Below are positions 34,849 through 43,839 of a stretch of DNA of 64,000 nucleotides, piece by piece. How positions within the stretch are numbered: position 1 is the first letter of the stretch; every line of letters starts with the position of its first letter. The stretch comes from Curtobacterium salicis (lineage in GTDB: Bacteria; Actinomycetota; Actinomycetes; Actinomycetales; Microbacteriaceae): contig NZ_JAAOYO010000001.1 in the NCBI RefSeq assembly GCF_011759505.1, positions 434,001-498,000 on the forward strand, read 5' to 3'. The notes under the pieces are model-generated. The model made no database searches and was not told where the DNA came from. It was given only the letters and a program-made list of their open reading frames with translations. The position numbers and the translations under genes were made by a program.

Positions 34849-35208
34849 TCAGTGCTCGTGACCACGTTCGCCGTCAGCGGCGGCGTCCGAACCGGCGCGG
34901 ACGACGGGGGCGCCGGACCGCTCCCAGGCGACCATCCCGCCAGCCAGGCTGACGGCGGGGACGCCCGCACGCTCGAGGGCGGCGACGACCTGCGCCGATC
35001 GGTACCCGCTGTGGCAGACGACCACGGCGGGGTGCGCGTCGTCGACCGGGACCTCGGCCAAACGGGCCTGCAACTCCGACATCGGCAGCAGTGTGGCCTG
35101 GGGTGCGTGCACCTCGTCCCACTCGGACTGCTCACGCACGTCGATCAGCGGTGCACCCGACTCGAGTCGGGCCAGCGCCTCGGTGAGGTCGACCTCGGCA
35201 GCGGTCAT
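34849..35208 (-). CDS. Rhodanese-like domain protein
   Basis: This 119-residue single rhodanese domain has the active-site loop VVCHSGYRS with the persulfide-forming Cys. Such proteins move sulfur or sense thiols in the cytoplasm. A His/Asp-rich tail (GERGHEH) ends the protein. The ATG overlaps the secF stop by 1 bp (TGATG). In most actinobacteria apt fills the slot between secF and relA; here apt lies upstream of thrS instead, so this gene looks like a local replacement. Confidence 0.9.
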   Translation of the reverse strand: MTAAEVDLTEALARLESGAPLIDVREQSEWDEVHAPQATLLPMSELQARLAEVPVDDAHPAVVVCHSGYRSAQVVAALERAGVPAVSLAGGMVAWERSGAPVVRAGSDAAADGERGHEH

Positions 35209-36206
35209 CAGACGTCCGCCCCGGCTTCGACCGGACGCTTCTTCGCGGCCGCCTGCTGCTTCTTGGCGTCGGCCGCGATGATCTTCGGCTCCTTCTCGCG
35301 GAGGTGCGCGTACATCGGCGACGCCAGGAAGATCGTGGAGTACGTCCCGACGATGATGCCGATGAACAGCGCGAGCGAGATGTCACGGAGCGTCCCGGCG
35401 CCGAGCACGTACGACCCGATGAACAGGATCGCCGCGACCGGGAGCAGCGCCACGATCGAGGTGTTGATGGAGCGGACCAGCGTCTGGTTCACGGCCAGGT
35501 TCACCGACTGCTTGAACGTGCGGATCGATTCGATGCTCGTGTTCTCGCGCACCTTGTCGAACACCACGACGGTGTCGTACAGCGAGTACCCGAGGATCGT
35601 GAGGAACCCGATCACCGCGGCCGGCGTGACCTCGAGTCCGACGATCCCGTAGACGCCCGCCGTGATGAGGAGGTCGTGGATCAGGGCGACCATGGCCGCG
35701 AGCGACATCTTCCAGGTGCGGAAGTACAGCGCCATGAAGACGGCCGCCAGTGCCAGGAAGATGACGAGACCGCGGATGGCCTGCGCCAGGACGTCGGCAC
35801 CCCAGGTGGCACCGATGAAGGTCGCGGCGACCTTCTCGTCCGGCACCTTGTAGGCGGTGGCGAGTTCGGCGGCGATCTCGTCGGTCTGGGCGGTCGTCAG
35901 CTGTCCGGTCTGCACACGGATGCCGTGCTGGCCGAGCTGCGAGACGCGCGGGATGACGTCGGGGACCACGCGCTCGACCGTCTCGGTCGCGAGGCCCTGG
36001 TCCGTCGACTTCGCGTCGGAGATGGTGAACTCCGAGCCGCCGGTGAACTCGATGCCGAGCTGGTACCCGCCACGGAGCCACGGGATCGCGAGCGACAGCA
36101 CGATGCACACGATCGCGATGATGTACCAGGTCTTGCGGCGCCCGACGATGTCGTAGGACCGCTTGCCCGTGTAGAGGTCGCTGCCGAACTGGCTGAAGCT
36201 CGCCAT
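35208..36206 (-). CDS. secF: Protein translocase subunit SecF
   Basis: This 332-residue membrane protein has six membrane helices with a large exported loop after the first (about residues 50-140), as in SecF. IEFTGGSEF follows helix 1 and GFLTILGYSLYDTVVVFDKVREN is the conserved cytoplasm-facing motif between helices 4 and 5. With SecD it uses the proton gradient to help proteins leave the SecYEG channel. It overlaps secD and the rhodanese gene by 1 bp each. Confidence 0.96.
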   Translation of the reverse strand: MASFSQFGSDLYTGKRSYDIVGRRKTWYIIAIVCIVLSLAIPWLRGGYQLGIEFTGGSEFTISDAKSTDQGLATETVERVVPDVIPRVSQLGQHGIRVQTGQLTTAQTDEIAAELATAYKVPDEKVAATFIGATWGADVLAQAIRGLVIFLALAAVFMALYFRTWKMSLAAMVALIHDLLITAGVYGIVGLEVTPAAVIGFLTILGYSLYDTVVVFDKVRENTSIESIRTFKQSVNLAVNQTLVRSINTSIVALLPVAAILFIGSYVLGAGTLRDISLALFIGIIVGTYSTIFLASPMYAHLREKEPKIIAADAKKQQAAAKKRPVEAGADV

Positions 36207-37963
36207 CAGCTGTCCTTCCCGTTGCCGGTGCCGTTGCCCGTGCCGTTGTCGGTGCCGGCTGCCTTGCGCTCGGCGATGGTCTGGCGACGGGCGGCTTCAC
36301 GCGCGCTGCGCTGCCGCTTGCCGTCCACGATCGGGGCCCGGAACTGCGCGCGGCCGCGGTACACCGCACCGAGGGCCGCCGGGTCGAGCCCGCTGAAGCG
36401 GTGTCCCTCGCCGAAGAAGCGCGTCCGGGCGATGAGCTGCATCATCGGGTGTGTGAAGAGCGCGACCACGACGACGTCGATCAGGGTGGTGAGCAGGAGC
36501 GTGAACGCGAAGCCCTTCACGTCGCTGACCGCGAGGACGTAGAGCGTCACGGCCGCGAGGAAGTTCACCGAGTCGGACGCGAGGATCGTGCGGAGTGCAC
36601 GCCGCCAGCCGGACTCGACGGCGCTCTCGAGGGCACGACCGTCACGGAGTTCGTCACGGATGCGCTCGAAGTACACGATGAACGAGTCCGCCGTGATGCC
36701 GATCGCGACGATCAGACCCGCCACACCCGCCAGCGAGAGGCGGTAGTCGACGCGCCACGACATGATCGCGATGACCAGGTAGGTGAGCGCCGCGGCGACA
36801 CCGAGCGACAGGACCGTGACGAACGCCAGCGACCGGTACTGGATGACCGAGTAGATGACGACGAGGATCAGACCGATCAGGCCGGCGACGAGACCGCCGA
36901 CGAGCTGCGCGGTGCCGAGCGTCGAGGAGATGACCTCGTTCGACTGCACCTGGAAGTTGATCGGCAGGGCGCCGTACTTCAGCTGGTCGGCGAGGGTCTT
37001 CGACGAGTCGGCGGTGAAGTTGCCGGTGATCTGCGCCTTGCCGTTGGTGATCGCGGAGTTCGTCGTCGGCGCCGTGATGACGGTGCCGTCGAGGACGATC
37101 GCGAACTGGTTCTGCGGCTGCGCGAGCTTGACGAGGCGGTTCGTGACGGAGCCGAAGTCCTTCGTGCCGGCGCCGTTGAACGACAGGTTGACCGCCCACT
37201 CGCCGGTCGTCGTGCCCTGCGAGTTCGAGGCGAGGCCGGACGTGGCGTTGCTGATGTCGGCACCCGACACCTCGACCGGGCCGAGGATGTACTTCGCGGC
37301 ACCGTCGTTGTCACACGTGACCAGGGGCTCGTCGTCCGGGGCCGACGTGACGTCGTCCGGGGCCGAGCACTTGTAGTTCGTGTAGAGGTCCTGCAGCTTC
37401 GGCGTCACCCAGGCCAGGTCGCTGCCGTTGGTCGGCTTCGAACTCGGCGTGGCCTGCAGCGATGCGGGCGGCGAGTACGGCGTCGGCGAGGCGGACGCCC
37501 CGGACCCGGAGTCACCCACGGCGCTGTCGGATGCGGCCTCGGTGTAGAGGACCGGGCGGAAGGTCAGCTTCGCCGCTGCCTCGATGCGCTGGATCGTCTG
37601 CTGGTCCGGCTTGCCCGGGATCGAGACGACGATGTTGTTCGCGCCCTGGGTGTTGATCTCGGACTCCGAGACACCGGTTGCGTCGATGCGCTGGCGGATG
37701 ATGTTCACCGCCTGCTGCAGCTGCTGCGAGGTGACTGCCGAGCCCTCGGTGCTCTGCGCCGCCAGGGTGATCTGCGTGCCACCCTGCAGGTCGAGCGCCA
37801 GCTCAGGGAGCCAGCTCGCGCCGGCGTACCACTTGTCGGAAGCGTCCTTCGTGGTGCTCGCGAGGACCGACGCGGCGGTGTTCAGCCCCGCGAGGACCGC
37901 GATGAGGATCACCAACCACGTGAGCGAGCGGAGCGCCTTCTTGACGGGTGTCGATCGTGCCAC
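36206..37963 (-). CDS. secD: Protein translocase subunit SecD
   Basis: This 585-residue subunit has helix 1 near residues 13-33, the DLQGGTQI signature right after it, a large exported P1 region (about 35-380, with a Ser/Pro-rich insert around 150-180) and five C-terminal helices with GLIVAIGITADSFIVYFERIRDE. It works with SecF and YajC in preprotein release. A Gly/Asn-rich repeated tail (NGTGNGTGNG) ends the chain. It lies about 90 bp after yajC in the same direction. Confidence 0.96.
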   Translation of the reverse strand: MARSTPVKKALRSLTWLVILIAVLAGLNTAASVLASTTKDASDKWYAGASWLPELALDLQGGTQITLAAQSTEGSAVTSQQLQQAVNIIRQRIDATGVSESEINTQGANNIVVSIPGKPDQQTIQRIEAAAKLTFRPVLYTEAASDSAVGDSGSGASASPTPYSPPASLQATPSSKPTNGSDLAWVTPKLQDLYTNYKCSAPDDVTSAPDDEPLVTCDNDGAAKYILGPVEVSGADISNATSGLASNSQGTTTGEWAVNLSFNGAGTKDFGSVTNRLVKLAQPQNQFAIVLDGTVITAPTTNSAITNGKAQITGNFTADSSKTLADQLKYGALPINFQVQSNEVISSTLGTAQLVGGLVAGLIGLILVVIYSVIQYRSLAFVTVLSLGVAAALTYLVIAIMSWRVDYRLSLAGVAGLIVAIGITADSFIVYFERIRDELRDGRALESAVESGWRRALRTILASDSVNFLAAVTLYVLAVSDVKGFAFTLLLTTLIDVVVVALFTHPMMQLIARTRFFGEGHRFSGLDPAALGAVYRGRAQFRAPIVDGKRQRSAREAARRQTIAERKAAGTDNGTGNGTGNGKDS

Positions 37964-38054
37964 CGGTCGTCTCGTCTTTCTGTCGTGAGCCCCGCGCGTC
38001 GCAACGCACGGGGCTCATGGTGTCGCACCACCGGTCAGCCGGCGGCGTCGGAGG

Positions 38055-38444
38055 TCAGTCTTCGGTCTTGCGCTTCGTGGTGTCGACGTCCTCGACACGC
38101 TCGCCGTAGATCGGCTCGCCGTTGAGTTCGGTGACGTGGGTGTCCGTCTCGGTCTCGGCCGTGGCGGTCGTGTCGACGGCCTCCGGGGTCTCCTCCGGTA
38201 CGACGCGGGACAGGGTCTGGCGGTGCACGGTGATGACGGTGCCCGGCGCGATCTCGACGTCGGCGGTGACCTTCTCGTCATCCACCGACACGAGCGTGCC
38301 GTACAGGCCGAAGGAGAGCATGACGCGCGCGCCGGGGACCATCTGGCTGGCGGTCTCGGTCTGCTGCTTCTTGCGCTTGCGGCTGCTGTAGAACATGAAG
38401 GCCGCGAACGCCACGACGATGATGATGAGGAAGTACTGGTCCAT
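38055..38444 (-). CDS. yajC: Preprotein translocase subunit YajC
   Basis: This 129-residue protein has one N-terminal membrane helix (FLIIIVVAFAAFMFY, about residues 4-19), a basic stretch (SSRKRKKQQ) and the YajC core with VMLSFGLYGTLVSVDDEKV. An acidic tail follows. It accompanies SecDF. I start at ATG 38444; earlier in-frame codons would cross the promoter. TAGACT at 38483-38488 and a palindrome at 38494-38505 lie upstream. Confidence 0.93.
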   Translation of the reverse strand: MDQYFLIIIVVAFAAFMFYSSRKRKKQQTETASQMVPGARVMLSFGLYGTLVSVDDEKVTADVEIAPGTVITVHRQTLSRVVPEETPEAVDTTATAETETDTHVTELNGEPIYGERVEDVDTTKRKTED

Positions 38445-38482
38445 GGGAGCCTTCGGTCGGTCGAGCGGTTTCGGGCGCGAGC

Positions 38483-38488
38483 AGTCTA
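38483..38488 (-). promoter_or_regulatory. -10 element TAGACT of yajC-secDF
   Basis: Minus-strand TAGACT lies 38 bases before the yajC ATG in the short yajC/ruvB gap, giving the sec genes their own promoter. Confidence 0.45.
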
Positions 38489-38493
38489 GAGCA

Positions 38494-38505
38494 CGCACAT
38501 GTGCG
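38494..38505. promoter_or_regulatory. 12-bp palindrome CGCACATGTGCG
   Basis: A perfect palindrome in the spacer just upstream of the yajC -10 element, where a repressor would block polymerase. It is not the actinobacterial LexA box. The binding protein is unknown. Confidence 0.35.
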
Positions 38506-38510
38506 GTACT

Positions 38511-39548
38511 TCACGCATCGTCGGCACCGAACAGACCGGGCTGTGCAGCGGCCTGACCGGGTGTCAGACCGAAGTGCCGCCAGGCCTGCGGTGTCGCGAT
38601 CCGCCCGCGGGGTGTCCGGGTGACGAGACCGATGCGCACGAGGAACGGCTCCACGACGGACTCGATCGTCTCGGACTCCTCGCCCACCGACACCGCCAGG
38701 GTGTTCAGCCCGACGGGTCCGCCGTCGAAGCGGGTGAGCATGGTCTCGAGGACCGCCCGGTCGAGGCGGTCGAGGCCGTACTCGTCCACGTCGTAGAGCT
38801 CGAGCGCGCCGTGGACGGCCGTCATGCCGTCCCGGGTGCCGTGCACGAGCGCGTAGTCACGGACCCGACGCAGCAGCCGGTTCGCGATGCGTGGGGTGCC
38901 ACGGGAGCGTCCGGCGATCTCGCGCAGCGCGTACCGGTCGAAGTCGAGCTCGAGCAGGTGCGCGGCGCGGATCAGGACCTGTTCGAGTTCGTCACGCTCG
39001 TAGAACTCGAGGTGCGCGGTGAACCCGAAGCGGTCGCGGAGCGGGTTCGGCAGGAGCCCGGCACGGGTGGTCGCGCCGACGAGGGTGAACGGCGCGAGGT
39101 CGAGCGGGATGCTCGTCGCCCCGGCGCCCTTGCCCACCATCACGTCGATGCGGAAGTCCTCCATCGCCAGGTAGAGCATCTCCTCCGCAGAACGCGCCAT
39201 GCGGTGGATCTCGTCGATGAACAGGACGTCACCGGGCATCAGCGACGACAGCACCGCGGCGAGGTCGCCCGCGTGCTGGATCGCCGGCCCGCTGGACATC
39301 CGCAACGGGCGTGCCGACTCGTGCGCGACGATCATCGCGAGCGTGGTCTTGCCGAGTCCGGGCGGCCCGGCCATCAGGATGTGGTCCGGTGTCCGGTCCT
39401 GCATCGCCGCCGCCTTGAGCAGCAGGTCGAGCTGCCCACGGACCTTGCGCTGCCCGACGAACTCGTCGAGCGACTTCGGTCGGAGTGCACCTTCGAACGC
39501 GAGTTCCTCCGGCGACTGGGCGTCGGCGGCGGTGATCCCGCCGCTCAC
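38511..39548 (-). CDS. ruvB: Holliday junction branch migration helicase RuvB
   Basis: This 345-residue AAA+ motor has Walker [12 protein letters not shown], Walker [10 protein letters not shown], sensor 1 GATTRAG and the C-terminal winged-helix domain with [17 protein letters not shown]. With RuvA it drives branch migration during recombination repair. Full length. It overlaps ruvA by 4 bp, completing the ruvC-ruvA-ruvB operon on the minus strand. Confidence 0.97.
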   Translation of the reverse strand: MSGGITAADAQSPEELAFEGALRPKSLDEFVGQRKVRGQLDLLLKAAAMQDRTPDHILMAGPPGLGKTTLAMIVAHESARPLRMSSGPAIQHAGDLAAVLSSLMPGDVLFIDEIHRMARSAEEMLYLAMEDFRIDVMVGKGAGATSIPLDLAPFTLVGATTRAGLLPNPLRDRFGFTAHLEFYERDELEQVLIRAAHLLELDFDRYALREIAGRSRGTPRIANRLLRRVRDYALVHGTRDGMTAVHGALELYDVDEYGLDRLDRAVLETMLTRFDGGPVGLNTLAVSVGEESETIESVVEPFLVRIGLVTRTPRGRIATPQAWRHFGLTPGQAAAQPGLFGADDA

Positions 39549-40165
39549 CGTCCGGCACCCGTCGGGCGCAGCGTCCCGAGAGCGGCGCGGAGCAGTGCCT
39601 GCGTCCCCATCTGCTCGACGCCGGGTTCGGTCGCCACGGCGTCGTCCACCGCGCTCCGCGCAGCGTCCTCACGCCAGCCGAGGCCGACGAGCGCGATGAC
39701 GACGTCCTCCGACGCCGGGTGGGCTGCGGCTGCGGCTGCCGTGACACCGCTCGTGGGCGCCTCGAACGCGGCGAGCTTGCCGGCGAGGGCGACGATGATG
39801 AGCTTGGCGGTCTTCGGTCCGATGCCGGAGACCTTGCGGAACGCGCCGTCGTCGTCGTGCGCGACAGCGTTCGCGACCTGTGCGGCGGTCATCTGCCCCA
39901 GGACACCGAGTGCCGACTTCGGTCCGACGCCGGAGACGCTCCGGAGCAGGTCGAACACCCGCAGGGCGTCGGTGGACTCGAAGCCGAACAGCTCGAACGC
40001 GTCGTCGCGGACGATCAGGGCCGTGCGGACGAAGACCTCTGCGCCGTGGCGCATCGTCAGGGCGTGGGCGGGAGTCACCGTGACGGCGTACCCGACTCCC
40101 CCGACCTCGATCACGGCGGTCGATCCGGCGACGTCGATGCAGGTGCCCCGGAGACTCGCGATCAT
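39545..40165 (-). CDS. ruvA: Holliday junction branch migration protein RuvA
   Basis: This 206-residue protein has the OB-fold domain (MIASLRGTC... to about residue 63), the helix-hairpin-helix region with [14 protein letters not shown] and [13 protein letters not shown] (about 75-125), an Ala-rich flexible linker and the C-terminal RuvB-contact domain. It binds four-way junctions. The ATG overlaps the ruvC stop by 4 bp. TAGGCT six bases before the ATG, inside ruvC, could be an internal leaderless start. Confidence 0.96.
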   Translation of the reverse strand: MIASLRGTCIDVAGSTAVIEVGGVGYAVTVTPAHALTMRHGAEVFVRTALIVRDDAFELFGFESTDALRVFDLLRSVSGVGPKSALGVLGQMTAAQVANAVAHDDDGAFRKVSGIGPKTAKLIIVALAGKLAAFEAPTSGVTAAAAAAHPASEDVVIALVGLGWREDAARSAVDDAVATEPGVEQMGTQALLRAALGTLRPTGAGR

Positions 40166-40785
40166 GCTCCGAGCCTAGGGCGGGCCGGGGACGTCCTCGC
40201 GCCGCCGCTCCGCACGAGGGGGGACGCGGCGCTCCGGCCGGCAGCGCCGGCCTGCGCATCGCGCCAGGCACGCTGCGCCGGGGTGAGGGTCGACGGGCCG
40301 GAGCTCACCGCGTCGGGTGAGCCGAGCCTCCAGGCATGGCAGACCGCCAGGGCGAGCGCGTCCGCGGCGTCGGCGGGCTTCGGAGCCTCGGCCAGGCCGA
40401 GCACCCGGGCGACCATCGCCTGGACCTGCCGCTTGTCGGCGTTGCCGTAGCCGGTGATCGCGGCCTTCACCTCGGACGGGGTGTGCAGCCCGACCGGCAA
40501 CCCCCGCGCGGCGGCGGCGTGCAGCGCCAGGCCGGCCGCCTGGGCCGTGCCCATCACGGTGCGGACGTTCGCCTGTGCGAACACCCGCTCGACCGCGACG
40601 GCATCCGGACGGTGCGCGTCGATCTGCTCGGCGATGCCGTCGGCGATCGCGAGCAGCCGCAACTCCAGGGCCATGTCGGCGGGGGTACGGACGACCGTCA
40701 CGTGGACGAGTCGGGCGCGGCGGTCCGGGGTGACCTCGACCACGCCGACCCCGCACCGCGTGAGCCCGGGGTCGACCCCGAGCAC
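40162..40785 (-). CDS. ruvC: Crossover junction endodeoxyribonuclease RuvC
   Basis: This 207-residue resolvase has the acidic active-site residues in [10 protein letters not shown] (D near residue 5), VAVERVF (Glu) and the C-terminal [14 protein letters not shown] (two Asp). The first 165 residues match the RuvC core; a basic, Ser/Pro-rich tail of about 35 residues is extra. I choose the GTG at 40785 (M-LGVDPG), 29 bp after yebC; no better start exists in the frame. It cuts Holliday junctions moved by RuvAB. Confidence 0.95.
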   Translation of the reverse strand: MLGVDPGLTRCGVGVVEVTPDRRARLVHVTVVRTPADMALELRLLAIADGIAEQIDAHRPDAVAVERVFAQANVRTVMGTAQAAGLALHAAAARGLPVGLHTPSEVKAAITGYGNADKRQVQAMVARVLGLAEAPKPADAADALALAVCHAWRLGSPDAVSSGPSTLTPAQRAWRDAQAGAAGRSAASPLVRSGGARTSPARPRLGA

Positions 40786-40814
40786 GCGCAGGACGGGACC
40801 GGACCGCGTGGTGA

Positions 40815-41579
40815 TCAGTCCTCGTCTTCGTCGAGTTCGGCCTGCACGTCCGCCGGCACGTCGAAGTTGGCGTAGACGTTCTGGACGTCGTCGCTGTCCT
40901 CGAGCGCGTCGATGAGCTTGAACACCTTGCGGGCGGTGTCCGCGTCGACCTCGACCTTGAGGTTCGGCACGAACTCGGCGTCCGCGGCGTCGTAGTCGAT
41001 GCCGGCAGCCTGCAGGGCGGTGCGGGCCTCGACCAGGTCGCTCGCCTCGGTGATGACCTCGAAGCCACCGCCCTGGTCGATGACGTCTTCGACACCGGCG
41101 TCCAGGACGGCCGTCATGACGTCGTCTTCCGTCAGCGCGTCGGTCTTGGTGACCGAGATGACGCCCTTGCGGTTGAAGTTGTACGCGACGCTGCCCGGGT
41201 CGGCCATGGTGCCGCCGTTGCGGTTCATCGCCGTCCGGACCTCGGCCGCAGCACGGTTCTTGTTGTCGGTGAGGCACTCGACCAGGAGTGCGACGCCGTT
41301 CGGGCCGTAGCCCTCGTACATGATGGTCGTGTACTCGATCGACTCACCGGTCAGGCCGGCACCGCGCTTGATCGCGCGGTCGATGTTGTCGTTCGGCACC
41401 GACGTCTTCTTGGCCTTCTGGACCGCGTCGACGAGGGTCGGGTTGCCCGACATGTCGGCGCCGCCCATCTTGGCCGCGACTTCGATGTTCTTGATCAGCT
41501 TGGCGAACGACTTCGCACGGCGACCGTCGATGACGGCCTTCTTGTGCTTCGTCGTCGCCCACTTGGAATGCCCGGACAC
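40815..41579 (-). CDS. yebC: YebC/PmpR family protein (TACO1-like)
   Basis: This 254-residue protein begins [18 protein letters not shown], the diagnostic N-terminus of the YebC/TACO1 family, followed by three alpha/beta domains. It was long called a DNA-binding regulator; recent work links the family to translation of proline-rich stretches. An acidic C-terminus ends it. GTG start at 41579 with AAGGAG. TAAACT at 41613-41618 on the minus strand is a likely -10. It sits between pdxT and ruvC, the usual actinobacterial order. Confidence 0.95.
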   Translation of the reverse strand: MSGHSKWATTKHKKAVIDGRRAKSFAKLIKNIEVAAKMGGADMSGNPTLVDAVQKAKKTSVPNDNIDRAIKRGAGLTGESIEYTTIMYEGYGPNGVALLVECLTDNKNRAAAEVRTAMNRNGGTMADPGSVAYNFNRKGVISVTKTDALTEDDVMTAVLDAGVEDVIDQGGGFEVITEASDLVEARTALQAAGIDYDAADAEFVPNLKVEVDADTARKVFKLIDALEDSDDVQNVYANFDVPADVQAELDEDED

Positions 41580-41612
41580 GGTTCTCCTTGCGTCGTGCGG
41601 AAAGTCTCCGAC

Positions 41613-41618
41613 AGTTTA
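41613..41618 (-). promoter_or_regulatory. -10 element TAAACT of yebC-ruvCAB
   Basis: Minus-strand TAAACT lies 33 bases before the yebC GTG, downstream of the palindromic repeat that follows pdxT. It makes yebC-ruvCAB a separate transcription unit. Confidence 0.5.
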
Positions 41619-41655
41619 CCGACCGGGAGGGCCGGTGTGCGTCCGCCTCGCGCGC

Positions 41656-41736
41656 TCCCCCGCAAAACGCAAGGGCAGCGCCTGCTCGCAGCGGTACAAC
41701 CCGGCGGGTAAGCGCCACGGTTGCGTTTTGCAGGAG
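41656..41736. repeat. 80-bp palindromic repeat, copy 2
   Basis: GCAAAACGCAA (41662-41672) pairs with TTGCGTTTTGC (41721-41731); the inner stem is imperfect. The centre holds CTCGCAGCGGTAC (41685-41697), identical to that of copy 1 (13691-13770) on its opposite strand. It lies just after the pdxT stop. Confidence 0.78.
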
Positions 41737-41741
41737 AGGGG

Positions 41742-42341
41742 TCAGGCGCGACGGACGATGTCGAGGAAGCGGCGGTGGAACCGGTCCTCGCCCGCGACCT
41801 CGGGGTGGAACGCACTCGCGAGCACGTTGCCCTGCTGCACGGCCACCACCTGACCGTCCGGCAGTGCGCCGATGACGTCCACGCTGGCTCCGTGCTGCTC
41901 GACCACCGGCGCGCGGATGAACACCGCGTGCACCGGCTCGGCGCCGAGGTCCGGCATCGGGATGTCGATCTCGAACGAGTCGTTCTGGTTGCCGAACGCG
42001 TTGCGCCGGACCGTGGTGTCGAGGACGTCGAGGGTGTGCTGCCCGGCGATGCCGTCGGTGATCCGCGCGCTGAGCATGATCATCCCCGCGCAGGTGCCGT
42101 AGGTCGGCAGTCCGCCACGGATGGCGGCGCCCAACGGCTCGGCGACCCCGAACGCACGGGACAGCTTGTCCATCACGCTCGACTCGCCGCCGGGGATCAC
42201 GACACCGTCGAGGCCGTCGATCTCCTCCGGGCGGCGGAGCGGGACGACGTCCGCAACGAGTTCGGTGAGCGAGGCGATGTGCTCACGGAAGTCGCCCTGC
42301 AGTGCGAGGACGCCGATCCGGGGCGACGCCTTACCAGCCAC
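41742..42341 (-). CDS. pdxT: Pyridoxal 5'-phosphate synthase glutaminase subunit
   Basis: This 199-residue class I glutamine amidotransferase supplies ammonia to PdxS. The nucleophile Cys is in YGTCAGMI, with the His/Glu of the triad in FHPEV; the GGESSV oxyanion strand is present. The GTG at 42341 lies inside the end of pdxS (11-bp overlap), so translation is coupled. Together PdxS/PdxT make vitamin B6 from ribose-5-phosphate, glyceraldehyde-3-phosphate and glutamine. Confidence 0.95.
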   Translation of the reverse strand: MAGKASPRIGVLALQGDFREHIASLTELVADVVPLRRPEEIDGLDGVVIPGGESSVMDKLSRAFGVAEPLGAAIRGGLPTYGTCAGMIMLSARITDGIAGQHTLDVLDTTVRRNAFGNQNDSFEIDIPMPDLGAEPVHAVFIRAPVVEQHGASVDVIGALPDGQVVAVQQGNVLASAFHPEVAGEDRFHRRFLDIVRRA

Positions 42342-43248
42342 GCTCGGCGAGGCGGTGCGGCGCGGGGACGTCGGCGACGTTGATGCCGACCATCGCCTCA
42401 CCGAGGCCACGGGAGACCTCGGCGATGACCTTCGGGTCGTCGTGGAAGGTGACGGCCTTGACGATCGCGGCGGCACGCTTCGCCGGGTCGCCGGACTTGA
42501 AGATGCCGGAGCCGACGAACACGCCGTCCGCGCCGAGCTGCATCATCATGGCGGCGTCGGCCGGGGTGGCGACACCACCGGCGGTGAAGAGCACGACGGG
42601 CAGCGTGCCGGTCTGGGCGACTTCCTTCACCACGTCGTACGGCGCCTGCAGTTCCTTGGCCGCGACGTACAGCTCGTCTTCCTTGAGGTTGCGCAGCGCC
42701 GCGATCTCCTTCGAGATGGTGCGGATGTGGCGCGTGGCCTCGGACACGTCGCCGGTGCCGGCTTCACCCTTGGAGCGGATCATGGCCGCGCCCTCGGTGA
42801 TGCGACGGAGCGCTTCGCCCAGGTTGGTGGCACCGCAGACGAAGGGGGTCGTGAACTTCCACTTGTCGATGTGGTTCACGTAGTCGGCGGGCGAGAGGAC
42901 CTCGGACTCGTCGATGTAGTCGACGCCGAGCTCCTGCAGGACCTGGGCCTCGACGAAGTGGCCGATGCGGGCCTTCGCCATGACGGGGATCGACACGGCG
43001 GCGATGATCTCCTCGATCATCGACGGGTCGGACATGCGGGCGACACCACCCTGGGCGCGGATGTCGGCGGGGACCCGCTCGAGGGCCATGACGGCCGTGG
43101 CGCCGGCTTCCTCGGCGATGCGTGCCTGGTCGGCGTCGATCACGTCCATGATGACGCCGCCCTTGAGCATCTCCGCGAGACCGCGCTTGACGCGCGAGGA
43201 CCCGGTGGTCGAAGTGGCGTTGACGGTGCTGGGGGTGCTGTCGCTCAT
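42331..43248 (-). CDS. pdxS: Pyridoxal 5'-phosphate synthase subunit PdxS
   Basis: This 305-residue TIM-barrel synthase has [12 protein letters not shown] near the N-terminus and the two catalytic lysines in the KARIGHF and [11 protein letters not shown] neighbourhoods of the family. An extra polar N-terminal stretch (about 18 residues) precedes the conserved region. TAGACT lies nine bases before the ATG, with GAGGGG between. It follows the HIT gene by only 12 bp; the usual actinobacterial pgsA and mannosyltransferase genes between HIT and pdxS are absent. Confidence 0.97.
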   Translation of the reverse strand: MSDSTPSTVNATSTTGSSRVKRGLAEMLKGGVIMDVIDADQARIAEEAGATAVMALERVPADIRAQGGVARMSDPSMIEEIIAAVSIPVMAKARIGHFVEAQVLQELGVDYIDESEVLSPADYVNHIDKWKFTTPFVCGATNLGEALRRITEGAAMIRSKGEAGTGDVSEATRHIRTISKEIAALRNLKEDELYVAAKELQAPYDVVKEVAQTGTLPVVLFTAGGVATPADAAMMMQLGADGVFVGSGIFKSGDPAKRAAAIVKAVTFHDDPKVIAEVSRGLGEAMVGINVADVPAPHRLAERGW

Positions 43249-43260
43249 GATCCCCTCAGT

Positions 43261-43839
43261 CTAGTCCGACGGCCACCCCTCGGCGACGAGTCGACGGGTG
43301 TCGCCGAGCATCTGGGAGAGCGACTTCGTCCGGGCGATGATCGGGAAGAAGTTCGCGTCCGACTGCCACCGCGGCACGATGTGCTGGTGCAGGTGGGCGG
43401 CGACACCGGCTCCGGCGACCTCGCCCTGGTTCATGCCGATGTTGAAGCCGTCGCAGTGCGAGACCTGCCGCAGGACCCGCATCGCCGTCTGGGTCAGCTC
43501 GCCGATCTCCTGCAGCTCCTCGGCCGTCGCTTCGTCGTAGAGCGGGACGTGCCGGTAGGGGCAGACCAGCAGGTGGCCGTTGTTGTACGGGTAGAGGTTG
43601 AGCAGCACGTAGGCGTGCTCACCCCGCGCGACGATGAGGGCGTCCTCGTCGGACTTGTACGGTGCCGCGCAGAACGGGCAGTCGTCACGGTGTCCGCGTC
43701 CCTCTCCGGCACGGCCGGCGTCGATGTACGCCATCCGGTGCGGGTTCCACAGGCGCTGGAAGGCGTCCGGGACCGCCGCCTGGGTGGCGGCGTCCCGGAT
43801 CTCCAGCGGGTCGCCCTCGTCGTCGAGCGGGCCGGTCAT
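43261..43839 (-). CDS. HIT family nucleotide hydrolase/phosphorylase
   Basis: This 192-residue HIT protein has the histidine triad HLHQHIVPRW and an upstream CPFCA Cys pair with a later CP that likely bind zinc, as in Ap4A phosphorylase-like HIT proteins of actinobacteria (Rv2613c type). It would cleave diadenosine polyphosphates, which can form as by-products of aminoacyl-tRNA synthetases. It overlaps the thrS stop by 1 bp (TGATG), so synthetase and scavenger are coupled. Confidence 0.93.
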   Translation of the reverse strand: MTGPLDDEGDPLEIRDAATQAAVPDAFQRLWNPHRMAYIDAGRAGEGRGHRDDCPFCAAPYKSDEDALIVARGEHAYVLLNLYPYNNGHLLVCPYRHVPLYDEATAEELQEIGELTQTAMRVLRQVSHCDGFNIGMNQGEVAGAGVAAHLHQHIVPRWQSDANFFPIIARTKSLSQMLGDTRRLVAEGWPSD

